The position numbers and the translations under genes are program-made. The notes under the pieces were generated by a model. The model ran no database searches. It worked only from the letters and a program-made list of their open reading frames with translations, and was not told the DNA's origin. Shown here piece after piece: positions 1 to 10,871 of a stretch of DNA of 64,000 nucleotides (position 1 is its first letter; the number at the start of each line of letters is the position of its first letter). Source of the stretch: Capillidium heterosporum (taxonomy: Eukaryota; Entomophthoromycota; Entomophthoromycetes; Entomophthorales; Capillidiaceae); assembly GCA_016630905.1 (NCBI GenBank), contig WBMQ01000009.1, forward strand, positions 806,001 to 870,000, read 5' to 3'.

Positions 1-122
1 ATCCTAACGTTAATTAAAATATACTATGAATAAAATGAAAAGTCTTTTAAATTGAAACACATACGAATATATATATCCTTTAATCCAAATCCCAACTATG
101 TCGATCATCCTCACTATCAATT

Positions 123-1586
123 CTAAACTAGTAATTCGAAATCCAAATGAAAGTCCACTGGAGTTGGTAGTGGGAAGCTGCTCAACTTGAAGGTAGATTT
201 GGAAATTCTGTATCGCATCAGTATCATCGATAAAATGACCTTCTGTTCCAACAATGAAAAGTTCATACCTAAACATAGGCGCATACCACCACCAAAGGGG
301 GCAAACCCAGCCGGATCCTTACCTTCATTGAACATAAATCGCTCGGGGTCGAATGTATCAGGGTCTTTGAAGTTGTCAGGGTCGTGGTGCATGCTGTAGG
401 TATCTAATATTATGTAGGTGCCTTTAGGAATAGTATAGCCATCGATCGTTACGTCCTTAGTAGTCATTCTTTCCGGTAAGCTGGGAATGGAAGGAGCCAT
501 ACGTAAAGTCTCCTTGATGATGGCCATCAGGTAGTGCATTTGTTTAGTCTGTTCCAATGTAGGCTCTTTAGCATCTTCGGGGCTGGATTTGGTAGGACTA
601 TAACCAACAATATCCATAACTTCCTTGCGAGCCCTTTCTTGGATTTGAGGGTTCTCAGCCAAGAAGTGTAGGGCTGCAGACATGGCGAAGGCGGTTGTAT
701 CGTGACCGGCTAATAAAAAAGTCATGATGTTGTTGCGGATATCTAAATCGGTAAACTCTCCATCACTTTCTTGACCTGCCTTTATCAATAGGGATAATAG
801 ATCCAGTTTGGAATCTTCGACCAGGTTCTTGGCTACCTCCTCCTTCTTGCTCTTCAAAATGCTATCAAAGTATCGGTCGATTAAATCTAGTTGCTCAAAA
901 TAAAGTTTGCGTAGTGGATTCCAGCTGGCGTCTATCTGTGGCAAAATAGCCGTTAAGGGATCGAAGACCCCTTCCATAACTGTATTGTAAGCATTGATGA
1001 AGGGGACGTCCTTATCTAAGATGGCGTTGAACTCTACACCCATTATATCTTTACCCATAGCGTCCATAGTTATCTTTTGCATGTACTTGTGAATATCCAA
1101 ATCCCCTTTGGACTCCTCATAAACTTGAAAGAACTGACGGGCTGCTTTGGAAAAGGTAGCAGTTTGGAACTGTTTCTTGAAGGGGGGGTTGGTGACTTTA
1201 CGATGCTTCTTCCAGACACTGCCGTTGGAAAATAGTACAGCTTCTCCCAGAAATTTAGATAAGAGTCGATCGTGATAGTCGTCGGAAGGTACTACTTTGG
1301 GGAACGTCTTGGTATCGGAGTAGATCTGTTTAGCGGCTTCCTTGGATGAAACCACTGCTAACCATCTACCCAGGTCGAAGGTCAGCATGACTTTGGTCTT
1401 ACGCAGCTGGGAACTGTACATGTCTTCCAATTTTTCGAATAATGGACGAGTGTCGTACATGTCTTTTAGCCAATCTAGTAAGGGTCGGGTTGGGATATGC
1501 TTCAAGTTGGCGGGGATTTGCACCTTGGAGTAGAGGTAGAAGGCTATTAGTACAAATAGTAGGAGAGATAGAATTGCCAAGTGCAT
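123..1586 (-). CDS. Cytochrome P450 monooxygenase
   Basis: Single-exon 487-residue P450, a normal length for a eukaryotic microsomal enzyme. An N-terminal hydrophobic anchor (about residues 2-18, AILSLLLFVLIAF) suggests ER membrane tethering. The I-helix oxygen-activation motif AGHDTT, the K-helix ExxR (ETLR), a PERF-type motif (DPERF) and the heme-binding loop FGGGMRLCLG with the axial Cys are all intact, so it should be catalytically competent. The substrate cannot be read from sequence. The ATG at 1584-1586 is followed directly by the anchor, and a minus-strand TATATAAA lies about 100 bp upstream. It is intronless, unlike most neighbours. Family call is secure; subfamily unknown. Confidence 0.95.
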   Translation of the reverse strand: MHLAILSLLLFVLIAFYLYSKVQIPANLKHIPTRPLLDWLKDMYDTRPLFEKLEDMYSSQLRKTKVMLTFDLGRWLAVVSSKEAAKQIYSDTKTFPKVVPSDDYHDRLLSKFLGEAVLFSNGSVWKKHRKVTNPPFKKQFQTATFSKAARQFFQVYEESKGDLDIHKYMQKITMDAMGKDIMGVEFNAILDKDVPFINAYNTVMEGVFDPLTAILPQIDASWNPLRKLYFEQLDLIDRYFDSILKSKKEEVAKNLVEDSKLDLLSLLIKAGQESDGEFTDLDIRNNIMTFLLAGHDTTAFAMSAALHFLAENPQIQERARKEVMDIVGYSPTKSSPEDAKEPTLEQTKQMHYLMAIIKETLRMAPSIPSLPERMTTKDVTIDGYTIPKGTYIILDTYSMHHDPDNFKDPDTFDPERFMFNEGKDPAGFAPFGGGMRLCLGMNFSLLEQKVILSMILMRYRISKSTFKLSSFPLPTPVDFHLDFELLV

Positions 1587-1683
1587 ATTTGTTGTAATAG
1601 AATGTTGCTGTTGCTGATGTATAAGGTGATTTACTGATTTCTTGAGTTTAGTTTATTTTTTCAATTGATGGGCCTCTGTAGTG

Positions 1684-1691
1684 TTTATATA
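1684..1691 (-). promoter_or_regulatory. TATA box of the P450 gene
   Basis: TATATAAA on the minus strand, about 100 bp upstream of the P450 ATG. Position and sequence fit a core promoter; no transcript data. Confidence 0.5.
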
Positions 1692-2435
1692 CACCTAGAT
1701 CCTTGGTCCTAGTCATAAATGTTTGGTAATTATAATCAATATAAATAACGTAATATAAAAACCTATCCCGTAAAAGCACTTTTCCTTAGTTTACCAAGTC
1801 ATCAAAATACTGATATGGTTAAATAATATATGTACTATATCTCTTATAGTCTTTCCGTAAAGAAACATCGCATAAATGTTTTGTAGTCATCCCGTAAAGC
1901 AGCAGCATTCAAAATCCTAAAATTTGAAGCAGTTTTTATTAAATATCTCTATAAGTACACCTATCTATCTAACGATGCAGCTACCTTCGCTTAATAGTTT
2001 TGATTTTGGTTTCCTTATACTTAAAATAGGTTATACAACTTATGCATATTTCCCACCCAATCAGTTTCGGAAGAACTTTGAACTTGGCTGGCAATTTGTT
2101 CGGAATGGGAAATCCACTCGGAACTTCATTTGTTTAGTTTGTTCCAAAATAAATACTACTATTCTATTGGAAATTGCCATTTTCTATACGATCCAGCTAT
2201 TGAGAATTTGAAGATATGAATTAAAGATGACGATTATTTTGAACTAAATTGAACCCTTTACTAGAACTATAATTCAAAGAATTCTTGAAAGTTTACTTAT
2301 CAAGCTTAGTATAAAATACTAAGGTATAAAAGTATTATTAATTGTAGTGTAAATTCTTCTAATTATAAAGGCTTTGCTACATTTACTACTTTATTTAAAC
2401 TCAACTAATTAATGCTGACTATGCTAAATGTCTTC
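1692..2435. other. AT-rich spacer, no gene seen
   Basis: Upstream region of the P450. Short open frames here show no family motif or splice-linked continuation. Confidence 0.5.
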
Positions 2436-2648
2436 TTAAATATTAAGCAACTTTTTGATTTTGTAGGAAAGTCTCTCAAGGGATGCCGGGCTAGGCTTGA
2501 GGTAAGCCAACGTAGTGGTGATCACACCAATAAAACTAAAGAAGCTCAACGCAATTGTTTTGACAGCTGATATTTTAGTTGTGATCTGAACCAAAAGTCG
2601 GCTCATGAAGATAAATGAGGCCAAGGAGGGCGGTAATATCCATCGAGG
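2436..2648 (-). pseudogene. Possible small membrane-protein exon or relic
   Basis: About 62 open residues on the minus strand with a hydrophobic stretch (FFSFIGVITTTLAYL) followed by a Pro/Ser-rich end. No ATG precedes it in frame; upstream residues run back to a stop. It resembles the better candidate at 6705-7013: both share FFS, then V-(I/L)-TT, a hydrophobic run, and a Pro-Ala-Ser/Arg-rich end. It may be a decayed paralog or an exon whose partners I could not find. No known family recognised. Confidence 0.25.
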
Positions 2649-3750
2649 TTCGAGTGCTTAATCCTGCCTAATCATCTCTAATCCTAGTTCTGAGCGATTC
2701 CAATCTAATGCTAATTTTGCTGATTCTAAGCTAATCCTGATCCAACACTAATATTTATATTAATTCTAAGCTACTCTAAGTTGGCAATATTCTGGCTTGA
2801 ATCTTGACTAACTCAATGGCTACAGGAAATCGATTCTAAAGCATGTAGTGATTATAACACAAGGAGAAATTGAAATATTATTATGGAATAATTACTTGTC
2901 GAAAAGTTACATAAATCAGGGAGTTTATATAGAGACAGGAAACGAGGATGACGGAACAGCGGAGATACCGATGGCTAGTACTTCATTAGGCAGATAGTTT
3001 GTACCCATTCATGAAGCATTACAACTTACAAAAATAGTTGGTATTCACTATGGGATCGGTTCGTTGGTTTAGTTTGAAGGCTCTACATTTGTGCCAAGAA
3101 TCTATCTTTCTATGATTGACTGTTATGCAACTGAAACTACAATCTATTACAAGCTCGAAATGGCTTTAGAGTCAGAGTTCGAATAGCTAGGATGATTATC
3201 AAGTTGATTCTCTAGAGAAGCCTTCTGAGGCTCTGTTATAATAAGTTTATAATTGCTAGGATTCTGGTATCCAATGCTATGCTGCTAATAGTTAGAATTC
3301 TTAGGCTATAGTTAAAGCTAGGAGAAAGAAAGTTATAAAAGGTAATCAAGAACATTTAGTAAATAGAATGGACTTATAACCAAAATTAATTACGAATTAG
3401 AAATTTAAAAGATGTAAATTTGATAAAGAAAAGTGGCACAAAGAGAAAGGAGCAGGTTTGTGATACAATAATAGGGATTGTAACAATCAAAGTTGTTACA
3501 TTAATTGTAAATAATAAAAATATAAGAAATTTTAGATTTACCATTATTAAAATGTATCAAGTTAATTATTTCTAATATATTTGTAAAAAAATCAAATAAT
3601 GTATGTTAAACTGTAGAAATTTAAATAGCTTGCTAATGCCAAAAATGAAATAGTTAAATTAAGCTATATACCCCTAGTTGATAGAATTGCACTAGTTCAC
3701 TTATAAGTAAATCTATGTACCTCCTATATTTCCACCTAAACTACATCGAT
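2649..3750. other. Spacer with degenerate CTAATCC-like repeats
   Basis: From about 2660 to 2790 the sequence repeatedly returns to CTAATC/CTAAG-like words, a degenerate short repeat. The remainder is AT-rich with no supported gene. Confidence 0.35.
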
Positions 3751-4240
3751 TAATAATAGAGACATTTGTTGACTAAATCAGCAGATATGTCGTGTATCCC
3801 ATTCAAATCTTTGTCCGAAGGCGAAACCAGCTTTGGTTCTGTGATAACCAAAGTACTTTTATCTAAAAATTAGAAATTTGTAAGCCATTAACCATACCTT
3901 CAATATAGTTGAAATTATCGAGGTCTGGAGTTATAGATAAGTTGTAGCCAAAGATAACTGCGTAGTAGTAGATACAAATTATACTTGAAAAAGCGGGTAT
4001 AGCTAATGCCCAATACCTTGATCAAATTAATACTAAAAAATCAGAAAAAAGTACTTGTCTGGGTAGTAAGTGATGCCTACCTTTTTTAGTAGAGGGTCGG
4101 GTATAAAGGCCCAGGCTAAGTACATGACTATTGAAAATTAAAATTATTAAAAAGCCGGGTTACTGCCTAGAGATATAGTTGAAAGGTAAAGAAAGTAACC
4201 GTAATACTCGTACCAAGCTGCTCCTTCAACAAAGTTGGAC
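3751..4240 (-). CDS. GPI19: GPI-GlcNAc transferase subunit P (PIG-P/Gpi19-like)
   Basis: Subunit of the ER complex that adds GlcNAc to phosphatidylinositol, the first step of GPI-anchor synthesis. Exons (minus): 4164-4240, 4055-4127, 3898-4016, 3751-3862, with introns of 35-38 nt. The joined protein shows the PIG-P signature: a YGYFLYL first membrane helix, WAFIPDPLLKKVGITYYPDK, then YWALAIP and a second helix, ending ...DISADLVNKCLYY, as in the family's ISEVN-type tail. The 5' end is unresolved: the ATG at 4287-4289 followed by an intron would enter the next exon in the wrong frame, so a further exon or sequence error is likely. It is head to head with NDUFA12. Confidence 0.85.
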
Positions 4241-4531
4241 CTAACTTGAAATAATAAAAATGATGTTAATAAAATTAGATTACTTCCATCGGTATTGACA
4301 ACGTTCAACTTTGAATCTAATTTCGAAATTTAGCTGCAAGCTCAATCATGCTCTTTACTACCATCCTTCATCTTGAATCTAACCTTGAATCAAATTTACA
4401 ATTTGGAACTGAACCCAAACCTATGATTCCAATCAAGGTTTAGGCAATGCAATATGATAGGCTCGTTTCAAAGTTAAAGAGATTAAAAGATTAGATCCCA
4501 GACTTTGTGGAATCAAGATTTGTTTTTCAAG

Positions 4532-5037
4532 ATGGCTTCTCCAATCCAGTGGATGCGCAAACTGTCGCACAGCTACGACCTACCTAGAGTATTCAAACAA
4601 CTTTGGGTCATCAAAGATATCAAAGGCGGGAAGTTAGCTGGAACTGACCAGTTGGGTAACAAGTATTACGAAGATGTCGATGAGACATGGGGTATGTTTA
4701 CTACCTCACTTGTTTTCTAATTTAAAGTTTAGCTCGTCAACGCCACGTCGAATATGCTGAATACGATTATGATGCTACTCAAATCCCTCCACACTGGTAG
4801 CCATTTTTTATTTGTGCCTTTCTTGCTTTTGTATTAACTTAGTTTTTAAGGCGTCAGTGGATGTCCCATACCTACCAAGATGCTCCCGTTGAGAAAGCAG
4901 ATTCTACCGCTTCGTACAAGTGGATGACTGTTAAACATGTGGATAACCTAACCGGTACTGAGAAGGCTTACAAGCCTTATTCGACTACTACCCCTAAGTT
5001 GTACGCTTGGGAACCTAAGGTCCATAGTAGAGATTAG
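4532..5037 (+). CDS. NDUFA12: NADH:ubiquinone oxidoreductase subunit NDUFA12 (B17.2)
   Basis: Accessory subunit of mitochondrial complex I. Exons 4532-4691, 4733-4796 and 4851-5037 give 136 residues, the usual size. Diagnostic stretches: LAGTDQLGNKYYE, then WARQRHVEY...DATQIPPHW, then RQWMSHTYQDAP and a C-terminal TTPKLYAWEPK. Splice phases join WARQR and HWRQWM exactly. The start is the first in-frame ATG (4532); the frame is open upstream but lacks an earlier ATG. The promoter is probably shared with divergent PIG-P. No typical presequence is needed in this family. Confidence 0.95.
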
Positions 5038-5721
5038 TTTAGTCAATTAAAACCTTTAAACTTTATAATTGCAATTTATGTAGCTAATCTGTTCTTTTAA
5101 GCTTTTATACTAACTGTTAATGTTACATATTCTTATGGTAAAAGGCTTAACGAATAGATAATAAAATATCTGGGATATTTCAACTTATAATAACTACACT
5201 TTTGGAGGCATACAATTTTTTAGACTTGAGGCATCACTTGTTTGAGCAAAACAGACTGAGAACTTATTGCTTTGCTCAAATGAGCAGTACAAAGTATCCA
5301 AGTTCCAAATCGCCTTCAAAATATTAATCTATATCTTTATACTAAAGACTTTGTAAAGTAAAGGAGTATGTATAGGTATCATATTTCCAGTACTTTCACT
5401 GTTGTACTTAGTGAAGGCAACCAGCAATACAAAATATCCTGGATATACATTATTTCAATAACCTTTCTATAAAAGTACGTAGTGACTTAAGAGGCAATGA
5501 AATGCGTCCACATATAGTCTAAACTACTGACTTCATTCCACCTACATAACAAAACAAGCTGTATATAAATTTAAAAATATAACAAGTGTATAGCAAAATA
5601 CAAAGAAAAAATACAGAGATTATTAATTTACTAGGTGTTCATATTAAAATAAACTTCAATTTATAGCCAGTTCGTTATAAGGTAATATGTGCTATCAAAG
5701 TACTAATTAATTAGTTTGGCT
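5038..5721. other. AT-rich convergent spacer
   Basis: Lies between the 3' ends of NDUFA12 and the G-gamma gene. Nothing beyond likely 3' UTRs is visible. Confidence 0.5.
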
Positions 5722-5985
5722 TTACATTACCGAGCAACAAGTTGAATTGGTGTGAGGGTTGAAGGGATCGGTTGGTGGAGCACCCCAAATTTGAGGTATA
5801 AGGTAGTCAGGAGTCGTAGTAGCAAACTTGATCAATCTACATAATAATAAGTTTAAAACATTATTAGAAAAATATTACGATTGACTAGCTTCGGAGACGG
5901 GTACCCTCGGCAAGTCTAGTTGCTGTTTCAAGAGGTTGTTCTTCTCAATTAACTTTCGGAGTTTGTGTTCAGATACGGCGTTCAT
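5722..5985 (-). CDS. Heterotrimeric G-protein gamma subunit (Ste18-like)
   Basis: Two exons (5879-5985 and 5722-5836; intron 42 nt) encode 73 residues. The N-terminal half is a helix, SEHKLRKLIEKNNLLKQQLD, of the kind that forms a coiled coil with G-beta. The end is CCSVM: a CaaX box (CSVM) for prenylation, preceded by a Cys that in fungal Ste18 proteins is palmitoylated. Size, helix and CC-aa-M tail match fungal G-gamma subunits, which tether G-beta-gamma to the plasma membrane in pheromone or nutrient signalling. The Gly-Ala-Pro-Pro-Thr-Asp-Pro-Phe segment before the tail is also typical. It is too short to be found by simple ORF calling. Confidence 0.85.
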
Positions 5986-6704
5986 CTTTTTTGAGAAAGG
6001 TTGGGGTAAGAAGTAAGATTCGCTTAAATATATTGTTTGTAAAAGTTAGAAATCCACTACTACTTGAAAAAAGTTCAATAGAAGTTTGAAGTTGGTAGGA
6101 AGGTGTACGTTCTGAGAAGTTTAAGGGGAATAGTTGTTTGAAATTGCCTTTTAAATTAACATTTAATTTAACCAATTATTGTACTTGGTGGTATAAACGT
6201 TTTGGCCATAACTAAATTTCCGAGTTGACTTTTTGGAACCAATTTCTCCACTTCAATCGGGCTTTCAAATTACTGTTTATAAAACTAATTAAATTGATCG
6301 GTATATGCTACTATTATAAGGGATATAGAGATCGAGGCTAAAGGTATAAGGCACTTGGATACCTGGGCCGGAGCAAATGTATAAGCAACCTATGTAAAGA
6401 AGCCATGTAGCTATAGCGAATTTCTTTGCAATAGGGTATTGGTTTTTATAAAGTAGAGGCTAAAGGTTTAGAACAAATTAGGTTTTTGATTCTCATGCTT
6501 ATCAAATCTAGTCCATGTCGTCATTTTCTAACTCCTTTCAAAAAAAGGATTAAATTGGTTTGGGAATGGTATATACCATGACGAGTTCTCATCGATAGTT
6601 TGTTGCGAAGTTGAAGTTCCTTGAGTAACCATGTTCCTACTCTATCAAGTACTTTATATCCTTTCAGTTAGCTTTTAGTATTAATCTTTAAAATAACTTT
6701 AAAC
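5986..6704. other. Spacer, no supported gene
   Basis: Contains the 5' region of the G-gamma gene. A 34-codon minus-strand frame with ATG near 6631 shows no family match and is not called. Confidence 0.4.
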
Positions 6705-7013
6705 TTAATGAAAAATCCAAATGAAAGTATTTATGATTAGAGATGTTTCATTTGCTTTTGGCTTATGATATCTTTGATTTGTTAAATTTACAATTTTTGA
6801 ACTAATGCTTATATTGATACTGTTGGGAAGTGCCCATAATGAACGCTCACTAGCTGGGGTTAGCCAAGAGGCAACAGTAGTCAGTACTCTATACAGGCTA
6901 AAAAAGTTGACGATAAGGCTATATATGGAGGAAGTTCGTGCTTGGAGCTTGATCCAGAGGTGGTGGGCGGACAGGAATACTCCAATCGTAGCGATGAGAT
7001 CAAGGAGCGTCAT
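6705..7013 (-). CDS. Hypothetical small hydrophobic protein
   Basis: An open frame of 102 residues from an ATG at 7011-7013 with a stop just upstream. The N-terminus holds a hydrophobic stretch (LLDLIATIGVFLSAHHLWI) and a second one (IYSLIVNFFSLYRVLTTVASWL). The last third is polar and could be intron read-through. The similarity to 2436-2648 is the main reason for considering it real. Function unknown; no conserved family recognised. A shadowing plus-strand frame overlaps it and has nothing to support it. Confidence 0.35.
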   Translation of the reverse strand: MTLLDLIATIGVFLSAHHLWIKLQARTSSIYSLIVNFFSLYRVLTTVASWLTPASERSLWALPNSINISISSKIVNLTNQRYHKPKANETSLIINTFIWIFH

Positions 7014-7991
7014 CGGATTTATTGGTTAAAGGGAAGTTCTAAAGTTTGGTTCAGGCCAGGGCTACTCTAGCTTAAAGAAAACGCTAATTCTCAGTTCTAA
7101 ATTATACTATCACAGTGAGTCTATACTATATTGATAGCAGAAGAAAGTATCAAAATTTTTATGATGTTTGTTTAATAATTGCTTAATTTATTACTAAGCT
7201 CATTATATGCCTTATATAAGCTACTAATCTTCGATAGTAGATATTTTAAATACATATAATTAGAGCTTACTTAATTTCAAGTACTATTGTCCATGTTATT
7301 ATTTTGGAAGGTATTTTCTAGGATTTTAATAACTACAAGTACTACAGAAGTTGAATGGAAAGTTAAGCTTAAATAATAAATAATTACTTCAGTATTAAAA
7401 AAAGAGTAATTTTTAGAATTGATAGAGGTTGATATCAAACCTATAATCTATAAGTCTGAGATATAAAAATTAAATATTGTTTAAGTAAAATTATAGCTAG
7501 TTTAGAAAGATTTCCTTATACCAACTATTTAAAATAGTTTCGTATTTAATAATTATATAGTTTTTATTATAAGCTTTAAATCAATACAAATACTAATATA
7601 AATCTACCAATTATCTAAATTAATACACTATATAAAAATTATAAAAGGTATTGTTAGCTTTTAAGTAAACTCTTGTAGATCTATTTAAAATTTTAAAATC
7701 GACTCTTCTTACTTTACTAGCATTTATAAATAAGTAGAAAGTATACTTTAGTATTAAAGCTAAAATGATACTATAGTAAATATAGGCTTTTCAAAAATCA
7801 AGTGATTTAGTCTGCTTCTCTTCAAGTTTATTAAATAAATATGATTTTCTAATTTAATTTAATATAGCTATATATTTCACAAATATGACAAGGTTTAAAA
7901 TTTTTATTAAATGCCATAAACCAATTTACATTAAACAGGAAATATCATAAAAGCATATATATTAAGAAAAATTAGAAACATATACCCAAAT
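7014..7991. other. Very AT-rich spacer
   Basis: Long A/T-dominated stretch with no coding signal or recognisable RNA gene. Confidence 0.5.
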
Positions 7992-9110
7992 TTATCGGCT
8001 AAGTTCCAAAATCTGATCTATCCCATAAACCTTACTCTTCACCCTTTTGCCAACTAGATCAGACTGTCGAGTTGCATCGTTGTAAACAGTTTGTTCTAGA
8101 GCTTGAGCAATAGCTTCGGCAACTGTCTCAACACGAAGTGCAGTGGGAATAATACCACTATTAATTGATCGTTGATTGGTGGTGGCATTGAAGTTAGGCA
8201 ATAACTGGTTTAGAGTGGAGCTCAATCCTGCCAAACTTATAGTTAAAGGTCTACTATCGGAGTACATTAACCCTTGAAAAGCCGTGTTAATATAGATATG
8301 TATTGTTAACTACCTGGTCTAAATATCAACGTGTTGAGCTGCTGTTCGTTTGAAGTAAAAGTATCGACATTGCTCCTCTCATTGACTTTATTGTTGTTGA
8401 GTAGTAGGTACTGTTCAGCAGCTCGTTTAGTAGCTATGTATCGTTTATCAACGATAAAGCTGGGTAAAAAGGAAGTCGCACTTACATAGCCCAAGGCCTT
8501 GATCTTGTTGTCGGTAAGTCGAACTTCGTCACATAGAGTTTTAACTGGTTTTAAAATAGCAGATGTCAGTATCGGCATTTTGAAATAACCTAAGCTTACC
8601 GGTTTCAAAGTTAACTTTTTCATAAGCATTGACCTTGTTACTTTTGTTCAAAGTAGCTAACGAAGTTAGAGAGCATAAAGTACTTGACAGTGAGTTGTTT
8701 ATAGAGCTTTTGTAATCGTGTTCAAATAAAGCACCTACACAATGGACTACTGCATCAGCTTCTTTTAATAATGGGCTAAAGGATTCGGGTTGGAGTAAGT
8801 CGCCACTCAACCAATTGACCTTTTTAAAAGAAAATAAGTAAAAAAGCTATTGATATTTATAACAATATTTTAGCTACCTTGGTTGTCCAGCTAGGCATCT
8901 TTCCTTCACCTTTTAAAGTACCGCTTCGACTAAAATAAACAAATCTTAGAATTGAAAGACTATTGGCAAACTTACCTAACACTAGTAACATCCCAGCCAC
9001 GTACTGCCGCTGTCTTACATAGATACCTGCCTGATTTAAATTATTTAGGATATTGTAGCTACAATGTTGTTACCTAGAAATCCATTACCACCAAAAACTA
9101 TTAATTTCAT
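7992..9110 (-). CDS. COQ11-like NAD(P)-binding oxidoreductase (YLR290C/NDUFA9 family)
   Basis: Six exons (9074-9110, 8976-9030, 8878-8929, 8600-8819, 8314-8544, 7992-8272) give 291 residues, in frame throughout. The start MKLIVFGGNGFLGRYLC carries the extended-SDR Gly-rich dinucleotide loop. It is followed by SVSRSG, WLSGDLLQPESF, ADAVVHCVGALFEHDY, YEKVN, GYVSA, YIATKRAAE and RPGLMYSDSRP. This order is that of yeast Coq11 and relatives, mitochondrial proteins tied to coenzyme Q synthesis. The NDUFA9 complex I subunit is a more distant member; the compact length and the RPGxMY motif favour Coq11. Introns are 41-58 nt. Confidence 0.85.
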
Positions 9111-10093
9111 CGTTGAACCTGTAAACTGTTTTGCTGAATAGAGATGCATTTTTTACAAATGATTCCGAATTTAAAAATTTTGGTGACGAAGTAAACTTTT
9201 ACTAAGGGTTTAAAGCACAGATTTATAATGCAACTTAATAAACTTTTAAAACTATAATTAGCTCAGATATATAAATAAAATTTCCATACTAGGCAAAGAA
9301 AGTAAGTTTAATTAAACAAACTTAATAACAGAGTAAAAGTAAGCGAATATTTATATAAAGGATTGATTTGCTATTTTAGTTTCCAACTTTTAAGCTTATT
9401 AAAGCTGGTAAAGGTATTATAAACATCTAGATGAGTTAGATAGTATTCAAAATACACTGTATACGATTAGAAAACCAAGAGGGGTTTCTAAGATAGAACA
9501 TTGTAGATAAAGTTGGTTATAATGAAAGTAGAAATATACCTTTATTTACAGTTGGGTCAGGCAAGGTGCCATCTAATCACATAATGAGGACAGTCAATTA
9601 GATGATATGTACAGTACAAATACAAAGCTAGTATGTTCTACATTTTTTGGTTAATACTCTACTGTATCTTCACAATGAAATCATTAGCTACTAAATAATT
9701 GAATGTGGAAGGCTATTATAGTATATCACTATTGGCTTTAATTGGGTGTAGCAAAGAGATGTATCAGTTCTTTACCAGCATCTAATAGAGTATAGTCGCT
9801 AGATTATAACTACACTAAGATGTCGGCAATAAAGTACCATTTTAGGCCTATTGAATATAGTGTACAGTGTCTTTAAATAGCAGTATATATAAATATGTTG
9901 AAAACTTTCAGAGTGTGGAAATTTATGTAGTAGGTTGACACCAATTTGGTTATACCTACCTAGAGTGTAAATAGAAAAAATAAGTAGACTTTAAAACAGT
10001 TATAATCTTACAAAGTTAAACCATACCTATCTAAATAATACTTGGTAGAAGCCTATCTTTAAAAATGTTTTTAATTCAAATATAAGAACCAAC
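9111..10093. other. Spacer, no supported gene
   Basis: Upstream of the COQ11-like gene and downstream of SPC2. AT-rich, no recognisable coding or RNA feature. Confidence 0.45.
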
Positions 10094-10871
10094 TCATTCG
10101 TCTTTGTTACTACCGACGACTTCATTGACTAAAGCATCGAGTTGACTGTGGTAGTGTGGGTTGGAAAGGGTGCCTTTGTCGGTGAAAAAGCTCGAAAACT
10201 TTAAGGAAGAAGTTTTCTCCTTGACGACACCAGCTGGCGAGTTATAAACTAAAGCTACTTCGTAGGTAGGTTGATACTCCTCATCCAACTTATGAATCGT
10301 CTTCATGCTAATAGTTCCCTATTATCAATAGAATATTAGGTAAATGTTGAAAAGTTGATTAGAAATTGAAAAATGCCAGTTGAATAATAGAAAAGCTGGG
10401 AAAGGTTTACCTTCTTGTTCTTGAGCTCACCAGTGTAGATCATTTTACCAATCTTAAATTGAGTTAGGTAGTACAGTGCGGCAGCTGAGATAAAATAACT
10501 ATATGAATGGTAAATAGCTATTTTACAATTGGAAATTACATTGGGACGCATATTTTCGATATCCAAACTACATTTTTGAACTCTTTCTGCCAAGTAAAGG
10601 TAAAGTCAATTAAGGCAACCAAGGCACCAAAGTACCCTAAAGCTAACTTGGTGTCGTATAAAGTATGGTCTTCTTTGTAGCCTAACTTTTGAAAGTACTT
10701 TGAAGGTGGTCAATTTACATTACAATTAAAAATTAGATTTTACCCTTGAAGCTTCTTCATCGGCAGCTACCTTTAGATCCAGAAGACAATATTTCTGTAA
10801 CGTTCCTATATTTAAAGGTTAACTTAAACTTGAATTAAATTTTCTTTACCATCAGTGCTTTGTGATGCCAT
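10094..10871 (-). CDS. SPC2: Signal peptidase complex subunit 2 (SPC25)
   Basis: Non-catalytic subunit of the ER signal peptidase. Five exons (10850-10871, 10744-10805, 10540-10697, 10411-10498, 10094-10318) encode 184 residues. Matching features in order: KYCLLDLKVAADEEASRYF, LGYKEDHTLYDTKLALGY, a first membrane helix, YFISAAALYYLTQF as the second helix, then a C-terminal half with HKLDEEYQPTYEVALVYNS and a Phe-rich block (KFSSFFTDKGTL). This is the SPCS2 arrangement of helices and cytosolic tail. Exon 3 to 4 joining required skipping an earlier AG; only the ATATAG acceptor preserves the helix. Confidence 0.85.

Noticed and set aside
2646-2660. GGTTCGAG resembling a tRNA T-loop
   Set aside because: No acceptor stem, D-arm or anticodon arm can be folded around it.
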